DNA of 19,648 nt from Pseudanabaena sp. CAN_BIN31 (lineage in GTDB: Bacteria > Cyanobacteriota > Cyanobacteriia > Pseudanabaenales > Pseudanabaenaceae). The stretch spans positions 1 through 19,648 of the forward strand of contig JAJAZG010000397.1 of the NCBI GenBank assembly GCA_026785865.1, in the 5' to 3' direction. A program made the translations under genes and the position numbers. Shown one piece after another: positions 1 to 7,060 of this stretch (the stretch's first letter is position 1; the number at the start of each line of letters is the position of its first letter). The notes under the pieces were generated by a model. That model saw only the letters and a list, made by a program, of their open reading frames with translations. It had not been told where the DNA came from and did not search any database.

Positions 1-156
1 CACACCACAACACCACACACCACCAACACCCACACCAACACCATAACCAACACCCACACCACCACCCACACCCCCACCAACACCAACACCCACACCAACA
101 CCAACACCCACACCAACTCCCACTCCTACACCAACTCCCACACCAACTCCTACGAC
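1..156 (+). repeat. Pro-Thr coding low-complexity repeat
   Basis: This is a C/A-only microsatellite built from CCAACACC and CCACAC-like units. In the reading frame of the downstream CHAT protein it encodes alternating Pro and Thr, the kind of extended linker found in large secreted or surface cyanobacterial proteins. The same frame is Pro-Thr both before and after a TAA at 44-46. Towards the 3' end the codons drift (ACT, CCT), as expected for an older part of the repeat. It enters the window from the left edge, so its full length is unknown. Confidence 0.8.
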
Positions 157-208
157 TTTCTCCGACAATCCCGTAGATCCTATCATCATTGTCTCTAACC
201 CTCCTGTA

Positions 209-1612
209 TTGGTGACTACAGACAGACCGCCATCAGTAAATATTAACGATATAACTAATAGAAAAGCAGGAGAATATCTAGCAGTAGGGCGCTTTGAAGA
301 TGCTTTCAATCTAATGGAAAAAAGTCATATCTCTGAGTACGAAAACTACTTAGGTGAGAAACTCACTCCTCAAGTTAAAAATCTTGAACAATTCCAAACT
401 GAATTGGATGATATTTCTAGACGTTCGGGTAGTGACACGACAGTCGTTTATCCTTTGATTCTAAGCGATCGCCTCGAACTTTTAATCATTCCTCCCAAAG
501 GCAAAGGTAGACCATTCCGCGAATTTGTCGCAGCAGCCAAGGAAAGCGAAATCATTCCTATAATTCAAGAATTTGCCAATAACATCCGCGATCCAAGCTC
601 TCAGGACTATCTCGAACAATCACAAAAGTTATACGATTGGCTAATTCGCCCATATAGCGATCGCCTGCAAAAAATGCAGAACAACACCCAAAGCTCTGAG
701 GCACAATTTAATTCTAAGCAGAATATAAAACCAAGCTCTAGTGAAAACATTTCACCTTCAAAAGTTGAAACAACGGAGAATAGAGCTAAAGCGAAACTTC
801 CACCAACCCTAGTTTTTGTCATGGATGGTGGCTTGAGGGTAGTCCCAGTTGCAGCACTGCACGATGGGAAACAATTTCTAATCGAAAAATATGCCCTTGC
901 CAATCTTCCGTACTTAAGAGTGACAAGACTAGAAGACCGCGATCGCCGTCTCAATAGTATATTAGCAATGGGCTTGACTGAATCTGTACAAGGACTTTCT
1001 GCCCTTCCTTCAGTGAAGATTGAAGTTAATACAATTAGTTCTAAAGTCATAGCAGGAGATTCCTATTTAGACAAAGAATTTACGATTGCCAATCTTCAAG
1101 AAAAGCGGAGGCAGGGTAATTTCACGATTCTACACCTTGCTACCCATGCCCAGTTTGTTAGCAACAGTTCTAAAGGTTCGTTTATCCAGTTCTGGAATGA
1201 GCGGCTCTCCTTAGACCGTATTCCTAGCCTACGTTTCGATAGCCCCGTAATCGAAATGCTTACTCTCAGTGCTTGTGAGACTGCGGTAGGACAAAACTTG
1301 GGCTTAGGTGGATTGTCAATTAGTTCAGGTGCGCGAAGTGTGCTTGCTTCGCTCTGGCAAGTTTCAGATGCAGGTACTGCACCTTTGATGATCCAGTTTT
1401 ACAACAGCTTTCCCGAAAATATTACTAAGGCGATCGCCCTTCAAAGAGCGCAAATCGATCTATTGAAAGGTAAAGTTACAATTCAAAATGGTAAAGTTGT
1501 CGGCATTCCGAAATTGCCTGATATTCCTCTACCGCTTGCCGTCAATAGTAATATTAATCTACAGCATCCATACTTCTGGTCATCATTTATCCTGATTGGG
1601 AATTGGCTCTAA
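209..1612 (+). CDS. CHAT domain-containing protein (5' partial or truncated)
   Basis: This is the C-terminal part of a CHAT (caspase HetF associated with TPRs) protein, a putative caspase-like cysteine peptidase. Counting from the TTG at 209, the domain begins near residue 198 (LVFVMDGGLRVVPVAALHDG). It holds the expected catalytic pair: His313 in HLATHA and Cys356 in SACETAVG. The end is complete (TAA). The start is uncertain. The frame stays open back to position 47, through a Pro-Thr linker and the stretch NPVDPIIIVSNPPVL, but there is no ATG, GTG or TTG before 209, and 209 lies inside what reads as continuous protein. Cyanobacterial relatives often carry TPR repeats or a filamentous haemagglutinin N-terminus before such linkers, so the real N-terminus probably lay to the left. 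The TAA at 44-46 would separate it. CHAT identity is firm; substrate is unknown. Confidence 0.85.
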   Translation: MVTTDRPPSVNINDITNRKAGEYLAVGRFEDAFNLMEKSHISEYENYLGEKLTPQVKNLEQFQTELDDISRRSGSDTTVVYPLILSDRLELLIIPPKGKGRPFREFVAAAKESEIIPIIQEFANNIRDPSSQDYLEQSQKLYDWLIRPYSDRLQKMQNNTQSSEAQFNSKQNIKPSSSENISPSKVETTENRAKAKLPPTLVFVMDGGLRVVPVAALHDGKQFLIEKYALANLPYLRVTRLEDRDRRLNSILAMGLTESVQGLSALPSVKIEVNTISSKVIAGDSYLDKEFTIANLQEKRRQGNFTILHLATHAQFVSNSSKGSFIQFWNERLSLDRIPSLRFDSPVIEMLTLSACETAVGQNLGLGGLSISSGARSVLASLWQVSDAGTAPLMIQFYNSFPENITKAIALQRAQIDLLKGKVTIQNGKVVGIPKLPDIPLPLAVNSNINLQHPYFWSSFILIGNWL

Positions 1613-1631
1613 TTAACTGATAAGGCAAATA

Positions 1632-1690
1632 AAAACCTAAACCCAAAAAGCTGTGGCGCACGCTACAGCTTCTTTTGGGGTTTAGGTTTT
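1632..1690. terminator. Long hairpin terminator between convergent genes
   Basis: An inverted repeat pairs 1632-1654 with 1665-1690. The outer 13 bp (AAAACCTAAACCC) match perfectly, and a small internal loop precedes the inner AGCTGT/ACAGCT pairing. T-rich tracts lie on both strands, so it can end transcription of the CHAT gene and of the convergent Uma2 gene, whose stop lies 1 base away. The loop and inner stem (GCTGTGGCGCACGCT) recur in the hairpin at 6840-6896. Confidence 0.75.
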
Positions 1691-1691
1691 C

Positions 1692-2270
1692 TTAGCTATC
1701 TGTAAAAACAACTCGCTTATATAAATCTCTCAAACTAATTTCAAAGTTTATAGACTCTAGTTTCAAAATTTTATCTTCACCCATACAGTCGGCTAGTATC
1801 CATTTACCATTGGCTTGTTTAGCATATTGCTCAACTGCATAACCATTTTGACTAATTAGGATATATTCTCGAAAACTAGGAATAGAGCGATAGAGCTTAA
1901 ACTTATTTTCGCGATCGTATCCCCCTGTTGAATCTGATAAAACTTCTACTATCAAACAAGGGTTAGTAATTCCAGTCTGTTTCTGATCCGTAAAAATTGG
2001 CTGTCCCGCGACTACCACCACATCAGGATAAGTGTAACGATTGTAAACTGGCATCCATACTCGCATATCGCTCATAAAAACATAGTAATCTAAATCCTCT
2101 AGCGCCAAAAAGATTCGAGCTAGAAATTTAGCAGTCAAAATATTATGATTTGCTGATGCCCCTGCCATAGCCAAAATTTCTCCATCCACAAATTCGCTTT
2201 TAAATTCAGCTTTTTCTTCTAGTTCGAGATATTCAGCGACGCTGTAGCGTTTGGTTGTTGTAAGTATCAT
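1692..2270 (-). CDS. Uma2 family endonuclease
   Basis: This is a 192-residue Uma2-family protein, a PD-(D/E)xK restriction-endonuclease-like fold that is highly multiplied in cyanobacteria and whose biological role is unclear. Conserved elements are the N-terminal VAEYLELEEKAEFKSEFVDG with Glu26, Asp83 in YPDVVVV, Glu109 in LIVEVLS, and the following basic helix around Lys123/Lys125 (DRENKFKLYR), giving the expected D...E...K set. Length is normal. The ATG start is supported by a strong ribosome binding site, GGGAGG, 10 bases upstream. It stands alone, convergent with the CHAT gene and downstream of menD on the same strand, but separated from menD by a hairpin. A second, divergent Uma2 gene lies at 9211-9798. 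Confidence 0.9.
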   Translation of the reverse strand: MILTTTKRYSVAEYLELEEKAEFKSEFVDGEILAMAGASANHNILTAKFLARIFLALEDLDYYVFMSDMRVWMPVYNRYTYPDVVVVAGQPIFTDQKQTGITNPCLIVEVLSDSTGGYDRENKFKLYRSIPSFREYILISQNGYAVEQYAKQANGKWILADCMGEDKILKLESINFEISLRDLYKRVVFTDS

Positions 2271-2280
2271 GAGTTTTTAG

Positions 2281-2304
2281 CCTCCCAACTTTGTTTTGAT
2301 TATA
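2281..2304 (-). promoter_or_regulatory. -10 box and Shine-Dalgarno of the Uma2 gene
   Basis: Read on the minus strand, a consensus TATAAT lies at 2304-2299 and GGGAGG at 2286-2281, 10 bases before the Uma2 ATG. The -35 position falls inside the menD hairpin and shows no TTGACA-like hexamer. The ribosome site is convincing; the promoter is tentative. Confidence 0.45.
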
Positions 2305-2306
2305 TC

Positions 2307-2335
2307 CAAAAGTCAGCGCTTCGCGCTGACTTTTG
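2307..2335 (-). terminator. Hairpin terminator downstream of menD
   Basis: A perfect 13-bp stem (CAAAAGTCAGCGC) encloses a 3-base loop, giving a tight GC-rich hairpin flanked by A and T runs. It starts 6 bases after the menD stop and should end the maf-menD transcript. Its layout (AAAAGT, GC-rich core, minimal loop, ACTTTT) matches the hairpin at 4788-4812. Confidence 0.8.
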
Positions 2336-2340
2336 ATATT

Positions 2341-4131
2341 TTAGAAATTACGATCGCAACTTTCGATGACCTGATTCCAGATTGCAAAATGGAGTTCTTT
2401 ATTGCGCTTACGATCGCTTCTAATTTCTAGAACTTGAGTTCCCTTCGCGTTCAAAGAACTAATCAAAGTATCGCGAAAATCTTGCCAATCTTGAATGAGT
2501 ATATGTTCGCAATCATAGGCGGAGATAATCGGTGCAAAGTCTAGACCATGACTTGTGCCGAAAAATTCTTCAAAGGTATTTTCATATTTGGAAATGGGCA
2601 GCAAGTCAAAAATACCACCGCCATCGTTATTTAAAAGAATTACTGTAAGAGAAATATTATATTTCTTTGCAGCTAGCAATCCATTTAGATCGTGATAGAA
2701 AGCTAAATCTCCACAAATGAGAATCATCGGGCGATCGCATCCCCATGCAGCACCGAGCGCACTAGATAGGGTTCCATCAATGCCATTTGCGCCACGATTG
2801 GCCAAAACTGTAACTGGGCGATCGCTATGAAAAAATGTATCGAGATCGCGAATCGGTGTGCTGCTTGCCACATAAATATAAGTATCTTCAGGCAGAATCT
2901 TTGCGAGTTCCGCATAAACTTTGCCGTCAAATAATTCATCGATTCCTACAAGAGACTCCGCGATCGCATGTTCGGCAATACTCTCGGCTAATTCAAAATC
3001 TAAGCGCCATTGTTTATCTTGCCAAACGCTTTGAGCATAGTTCTCTAAATAATTGGCTAACTGTTCACAAAAGCTGACAGGGTATACATTTAGGGCTTGC
3101 GTAATTCCGTGAGTGGGATCGCTATTAGTGCTGCCGACCACGATTTGCTGACAACCGATATGTTTTTGTAGCCAGAGCAAATAACTTTTGGAAGTTGGCA
3201 TTGCACCAAAGCGAATCACGATATCAGGAACATGGTTTTTCGAGAAATTAGCCGATCTCAAAAAACTATCATAATGTCCAATTTCATCACGGCGATTAGC
3301 ACCTGTCGCTTCGATTAGTAATGGATAGCCTGTCGCCCTTGCCAAGCGGCGTACCGACTCCAAAAAGCCTACAGGCGCGTCATACACGCCCACGACTAAC
3401 ACGCCCTTAGGATAGCTAATTATTTGATTTGCGATCGTGGCGATCGTATCTGTACCTAGCGATCGCATTCCTGCAATTACTTGACTATAAGCGCCGCCCG
3501 ATGGATTGCCAAACATCGCTTCGGGGCTGCTGAGCGCTAAGTCTTCTGGCACATCATCAGGGACAAGAACAGGCGGCATCGGATCGGCAAATGGGAAGTT
3601 GAGATGGATCGCGCCTGCGGGTGTGTCACCTTTGCCGACAGCGATGCTGACACTGCGACTAATTAGCGATCGCAAATAGCGCAACCGAAAACCGATAATC
3701 TCTGGCGTTCCCACTTCAAAAAAGTAACGGACATATTTTCCATAAATATTAATCTGATCGATTGTTTGTCCAGAGCCACAATCGCGCATTTCTGGCGGGC
3801 GATCGGCGGTCAATATCACAAGTGGAATCCGACTGTAATAAGCTTCAATAATCGCAGGATAATAATTTGCCGCAGCCGTTCCTGATGTGCAGAGCAACGC
3901 TACGGGAGCCATCTGCACTTTCGCTATACCCAATGCAAAAAAGCTACTTGATCGCTCATCAATATGTACCAAAATCTGAAAATCTGCAAAGCGATCGCGC
4001 AACTCTGCAAAGGCAATCACTAGCGGCGTAGATCTTGAGCCGGGGGAAATGCAAACTGTTCGCACGCCCGATCGGTAAAGTTCTTCAGCAACGATGCTTG
4101 CCCAGAGCGTATTCCGATTGGCAGTATTCAT
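2341..4131 (-). CDS. menD: 2-succinyl-5-enolpyruvyl-6-hydroxy-3-cyclohexene-1-carboxylate synthase (MenD)
   Basis: This is the thiamine diphosphate-dependent enzyme that condenses isochorismate with 2-oxoglutarate-derived succinic semialdehyde to give SEPHCHC. In cyanobacteria the pathway leads to phylloquinone, the photosystem I quinone. Visible motifs are GSRSTPL (residues 31-37), the cofactor-activating Glu59 in DERSSSFFALG, CTSGTAAANYYPAI, the family hallmark TADRPPE, NRGANGIDG, and the metal and ThDP-binding stretch that starts with GDLAFYHDLNG at about residue 474 and ends with VILLNNDGGGIFDLLP. At 596 residues it is slightly longer than E. coli MenD and looks complete. Its ATG overlaps the maf stop as ATGA, so the two are probably translationally coupled. 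A hairpin follows the stop. Confidence 0.97.
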   Translation of the reverse strand: MNTANRNTLWASIVAEELYRSGVRTVCISPGSRSTPLVIAFAELRDRFADFQILVHIDERSSSFFALGIAKVQMAPVALLCTSGTAAANYYPAIIEAYYSRIPLVILTADRPPEMRDCGSGQTIDQINIYGKYVRYFFEVGTPEIIGFRLRYLRSLISRSVSIAVGKGDTPAGAIHLNFPFADPMPPVLVPDDVPEDLALSSPEAMFGNPSGGAYSQVIAGMRSLGTDTIATIANQIISYPKGVLVVGVYDAPVGFLESVRRLARATGYPLLIEATGANRRDEIGHYDSFLRSANFSKNHVPDIVIRFGAMPTSKSYLLWLQKHIGCQQIVVGSTNSDPTHGITQALNVYPVSFCEQLANYLENYAQSVWQDKQWRLDFELAESIAEHAIAESLVGIDELFDGKVYAELAKILPEDTYIYVASSTPIRDLDTFFHSDRPVTVLANRGANGIDGTLSSALGAAWGCDRPMILICGDLAFYHDLNGLLAAKKYNISLTVILLNNDGGGIFDLLPISKYENTFEEFFGTSHGLDFAPIISAYDCEHILIQDWQDFRDTLISSLNAKGTQVLEIRSDRKRNKELHFAIWNQVIESCDRNF

Positions 4132-4742
4132 CTGATCGTCGTTCCATTAGCACTAAAGTGGATGCTGTAACCGAGTTCTGTTAACATTTGTCGGAAGATC
4201 GGTAAGCTCAATCCCAAAACATTAGTATGACAGCCTTCGATCTTATCAACTAGCAATCCCCCCATCTTCTCCATCGTAAAGCATCCTGCACAGCATAGAG
4301 GCTCACCAGATTCTGCATAGCTGGTGATTTCCGCATCAGTTGCATCGGCAAAATATACTTTAGTTACGCCGTAGCGCATGATCGATCGCTGAGTTTTCGC
4401 ATCAATCAAATAGTGTCCTGTATAGATTTGGCAATAGTTACCACGCATCTTTTGCCATGTGGCGATCGCTGTTTGTTTGGAGTCTGGCTTGCCATAAATC
4501 ATGCCATTGAGATACATGATCGAGTCACAGCCCATAATTAGCGCATTTTGTCCCGCAAATTCTGGGGCGATCGCCTTGGCTTTGCATTGCGCCAAGGTCA
4601 GCACTAATGAGGTGGGATCACTAACCTGAATCGCCTCTTCATCAAAGTAACTGACTCTGACAATCGGTTTGATACCAGCATTTTCTAAAATGCTCTTGCG
4701 AGTGGGAGAAGAGGAAGCGAGGACGAAAAGGGGATTGGACAT
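4128..4742 (-). CDS. maf: Maf family nucleotide pyrophosphatase
   Basis: Maf proteins hydrolyse non-canonical or modified nucleoside triphosphates to monophosphates and are regarded as house-cleaning enzymes. The substrate loop is LASSSPTRK (residues 8-16); the conserved acidic element is GCDSIMYLNG (71-80), followed by GKP, a central YTG segment and the C-terminal NVLGLSLP. The PLCCAG and IEGCHTNVLGLSLP parts resemble the YceF (m7GTP-preferring) branch more than the dTTP/UTP branch, which is an inference from motifs only. Length (204 residues) is typical. The ATG start follows a GGAG-like site (AGGAGTTA on the plus strand is not it; no strong Shine-Dalgarno is evident on the minus strand). 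The stop overlaps the menD start by 4 bases, forming a maf-menD operon. Confidence 0.93.
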   Translation of the reverse strand: MSNPLFVLASSSPTRKSILENAGIKPIVRVSYFDEEAIQVSDPTSLVLTLAQCKAKAIAPEFAGQNALIMGCDSIMYLNGMIYGKPDSKQTAIATWQKMRGNYCQIYTGHYLIDAKTQRSIMRYGVTKVYFADATDAEITSYAESGEPLCCAGCFTMEKMGGLLVDKIEGCHTNVLGLSLPIFRQMLTELGYSIHFSANGTTIR

Positions 4743-4782
4743 AGGAGTTACAGTTTATTAAGGGTTTGAGTAATAGAGATAA

Positions 4783-4818
4783 TTTTTAAAAGTGCCGCGA
4801 AGCGGCACTTTTAAAAAA
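4783..4818 (-). terminator. Hairpin terminator downstream of trmD
   Basis: A perfect 11-bp stem (AAAAGTGCCGC, 4788-4798, pairing with 4802-4812) around a 3-base loop is extended by A/T pairs on both sides. It lies 16 bases beyond the trmD stop and upstream of maf, both on the minus strand, so it separates trmD from the maf-menD operon. Confidence 0.8.
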
Positions 4819-4834
4819 TTATCTGGATTTAATG

Positions 4835-5503
4835 TTATAGCAGGTCTGGGCGACGTTCTTTGGTGCGGACAAGTTGTTGTTCCTTGCGCCATTCCGCAAT
4901 TAATTTATGATTACCCGATCGCAATATTTCAGGAACTTCCCAATCTCGAAATGTGGCTGGACGTGTATATTGCGGATAATCTAATAATCCATCTTCAAAA
5001 CTCTCAAACTTAAGCGAATCTTCTTTCCCCACTGTCCCTGGACGTAACCGCACCACGCCATTAATTAAAGCTAACGCAGGAATTTCGCCACAAGTCAGCA
5101 CAAAATCACCAAGAGAAACTTCGCGAGTAACTAAATGTTCGCATACGCGCTCATCTACTCCTTCATAACTGCCACAAATTAGAACTAACTGATCGTAATT
5201 TGCCAACTCTTTAAAAAGTTCTTGCTTCATCGGCTCACCCTGCGGAGTCATGTAAATAATTTCGCGCTTGGGCAAAATTGGCAATGACTCGACCGCCGCA
5301 AAAATAGGGTCGGGCTTCATCAACATGCCTACACCGCCGCCATAGGGTTCATCATCAACGCGATGGTGCTTGTCGGTGGTGAAATCTCTGGGATTGGTGA
5401 GATATACATCCGCAATTTGATTGGCGATCGCCTTACCAAGCAAACTTGTTTGCAACGGCGAAGTAAAAAATTCTGGGAAGAGGGTGACAACATCTATACG
5501 CAT
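4835..5503 (-). CDS. trmD: tRNA (guanine-37-N1)-methyltransferase
   Basis: TrmD methylates N1 of G37, next to the anticodon of several tRNAs, which prevents +1 frameshifting; it is a SPOUT-class knotted enzyme working as a dimer. The start MRIDVVTLFPEFF is diagnostic. VDDEPYGGGVGMLMKPDP (residues 49-66) binds cofactor and tRNA. CGSYEGVDERV (110-120) and SLGDFVLTCGE (130-140) form the AdoMet knot, and LLDYPQYTRP carries the catalytic Asp region before the C-terminal tRNA-binding domain (RSGNHKLIAEWR). At 222 residues it is near the usual length for this group. It is transcribed alone, divergent from moeA, with a terminator after it; a long inverted repeat lies in the shared 82-bp upstream gap. 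Confidence 0.97.
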   Translation of the reverse strand: MRIDVVTLFPEFFTSPLQTSLLGKAIANQIADVYLTNPRDFTTDKHHRVDDEPYGGGVGMLMKPDPIFAAVESLPILPKREIIYMTPQGEPMKQELFKELANYDQLVLICGSYEGVDERVCEHLVTREVSLGDFVLTCGEIPALALINGVVRLRPGTVGKEDSLKFESFEDGLLDYPQYTRPATFRDWEVPEILRSGNHKLIAEWRKEQQLVRTKERRPDLL

Positions 5504-5519
5504 TAGTCAATTTTAACCG

Positions 5520-5578
5520 AGTCAATGCTATTTTTTGAATGATCTACGTTGTGGATCGTTCAAAAAATAGCATTGGCT
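5520..5578. repeat. 25-bp inverted repeat between trmD and moeA
   Basis: The arm 5520-5544 pairs with 5554-5578 over 25 bp with only two positions that differ, both compatible with G-U pairing in RNA. Three more pairs can shorten the loop to 3 bases. The right arm ends 7 bases before the moeA ATG and the left arm begins 16 bases before the trmD ATG. As both genes point away from it, a terminator is not expected here. It may be a leader hairpin that hides the moeA ribosome site, a protein-binding palindrome, or a small mobile palindrome. Confidence 0.8.
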
Positions 5579-5585
5579 TACCTAT

Positions 5586-6809
5586 ATGCTTCCTGTTTCT
5601 GAAGTCGAAAAAATAATTTTAAATTTGGTAAAACCTTTTAATCCTGAAATTGATAGTGAAGTAATTTATCTGTCACAAGCATTAAATCGGATTTTAGCAG
5701 AAGACATTCACAGCAAATTGGACTTCCCACATTGGGACAATTCGGCGATGGATGGCTATGCTTTTCGCTATCAAGATCTAACAGAAAATTTACAGCTTGC
5801 GATCGCCTCTGATCAAATTCTCGCAGGTACAGCAACTTCTAAACCCTTAGCTAAAGGTGAATGTATTCGCATTTTTACAGGTGGAATGTTGCCAATCGGT
5901 GCAGATACCGTAATCATGCAAGAAGATACGGAGCGAATTGGTAATTTTTTGCAACTTAAAGTCAAGCCCACTCAAGGCGAGTATGTGCGCCGTAAAGGTG
6001 AATTTATCAAGGCTGGGACAAAGCTTATTTCCGCAGGAACAAGGTTAGGAGCAACAGAAATAGGTGCTTTAGCTTCGGCAAGATGTCAGCAAATCAAAGT
6101 TTATCGCCAGCCGAAAATTGCGATTATTTCCACAGGCAATGAATTAGTCAGTCTTGATAGCTCTCAAATGCTTCAAGCAGGACAAATTATTGATTCCAAT
6201 TTATACGCTCTATCGGCATTAATCACTCAAGCAGGGGCGATCGCCATGACCTTTGGCTCAGTGCGTGATGACAAATTAGAACTAGAAAAGCTAATCCAAA
6301 AAGCGATCGCCTCAGCCGATATGGTTATCTCTACAGGCGGCGCTTCTGTTGGTGATTATGATTATGTTGATGAATTATTGGAAAAAATGGGTGCTGAAAT
6401 TCATGTGCGATCGGTTGCCATTAAACCGGGAAAACCACTAACAGTAGCAACCATTGGCGATCGCCAAAGCCTCTATTTCGGAGTTCCCGGAAATCCTGTT
6501 TCAGCAATGGTAATCTTCTGGAGGTTTATTCGTGGCGCGATCGCCAAATTAAATGGAACTAATGAAATTTACTGGTATCCGCAATTTATCAAAGCCATCA
6601 CAACAGAGGACTTACACTCACAAGGAAGGCGAGAAACTTATCTATGGGGAAATCTAACTTACCAAAAGGGAAGCCCAGTTTTTCAACCTGTGAGCAACTT
6701 TAGTTCGGGAAATCTAATCAGTGCGATCGGGGCAAACGCCTTAGCGATAATGCGTGTCAATCAAACTTACATCCCTGCGGAAGAGGTCGCGATCGTCATG
6801 ATTATTTAA
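5586..6809 (+). CDS. moeA: Molybdopterin molybdenumtransferase MoeA
   Basis: MoeA inserts molybdate into adenylated molybdopterin, the last common step in making the molybdenum cofactor used by enzymes such as nitrate reductase. The protein has the full family pattern: DNSAMDGYA (residues 51-59), IFTGGMLPIGADTVIMQED, GEYVRRKGEFIKAGTKL, STGNELV, GQIIDSN, the pterin and molybdate pocket STGGASVGDYD (249-259), KPGKP, and GVPGNPVSA (from 299). Length 407 is normal and both ends look intact. The ATG at 5586 is chosen because the MoeA N-terminus (LPVSEVEKIILN) starts there; no clear Shine-Dalgarno precedes it, and the long inverted repeat ends 7 bases upstream. No other cofactor genes are adjacent. 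A 19-bp-stem terminator follows. Confidence 0.96.
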   Translation: MLPVSEVEKIILNLVKPFNPEIDSEVIYLSQALNRILAEDIHSKLDFPHWDNSAMDGYAFRYQDLTENLQLAIASDQILAGTATSKPLAKGECIRIFTGGMLPIGADTVIMQEDTERIGNFLQLKVKPTQGEYVRRKGEFIKAGTKLISAGTRLGATEIGALASARCQQIKVYRQPKIAIISTGNELVSLDSSQMLQAGQIIDSNLYALSALITQAGAIAMTFGSVRDDKLELEKLIQKAIASADMVISTGGASVGDYDYVDELLEKMGAEIHVRSVAIKPGKPLTVATIGDRQSLYFGVPGNPVSAMVIFWRFIRGAIAKLNGTNEIYWYPQFIKAITTEDLHSQGRRETYLWGNLTYQKGSPVFQPVSNFSSGNLISAIGANALAIMRVNQTYIPAEEVAIVMII

Positions 6810-6839
6810 CCCGCTAAGTAGGTAAGCATAAAAATCCTG

Positions 6840-6896
6840 AAAACCCAAAAAAGCTGTGGCGCACGCTGCGAGTGTGACACAGCTTTTTTGGGTTTT
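6840..6896 (+). terminator. 19-bp stem hairpin terminator after moeA
   Basis: Positions 6840-6858 pair perfectly with 6878-6896 (outer AAAACCC, inner GCTGTG), with a 19-base loop and terminal T run. It lies 30 bases after the moeA stop. The left arm and loop share GCTGTGGCGCACGCT with the hairpin at 1632-1690, showing that both come from one repeat family. Confidence 0.85.
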
Positions 6897-6913
6897 AAAC
6901 TCAATGTTAACTG

Positions 6914-6919
6914 TATAAT
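6914..6919 (+). promoter_or_regulatory. Possible -10 box of the sigma factor gene
   Basis: A consensus TATAAT lies just past the moeA terminator and 141 bases before the ATG at 7061. The matching -35 position (6891-6896) is within the hairpin arm and does not resemble TTGACA. If used, it gives a leader of roughly 135 bases. Confidence 0.35.
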
Positions 6920-7060
6920 CTAGTGGGCTTCATCAAAAGACAACGAAACGAATCTATGTGCCATTGACAACTATTGGTATCAAGCAGATGTATGCAAAGT
7001 GCTCCTCTAATGTATCGTGCGTATTTTCTAGCTGCTTGCATCATTGAGGATGTTGGTCTT

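Noticed and set aside
1..156. CRISPR-like or telomere-like array
   Set aside because: Units are 6-8 bases, C/A only and without unique spacers; the coding frame gives Pro-Thr, so it is a protein linker repeat.
607..1050. Minus-strand 147-residue open frame within the CHAT gene
   Set aside because: It is antisense to well-supported CHAT sequence and its translation looks random.
5520..5578. Molybdenum cofactor (Moco) riboswitch before moeA
   Set aside because: Only one long hairpin is present, without the multi-stem layout of that motif.
6974..7060. N-terminal extension of the sigma factor from TTG 6974
   Set aside because: The added peptide is unlike sigma factors, and the ATG at 7061 has a GAGGA site; the stretch more likely belongs to the leader.
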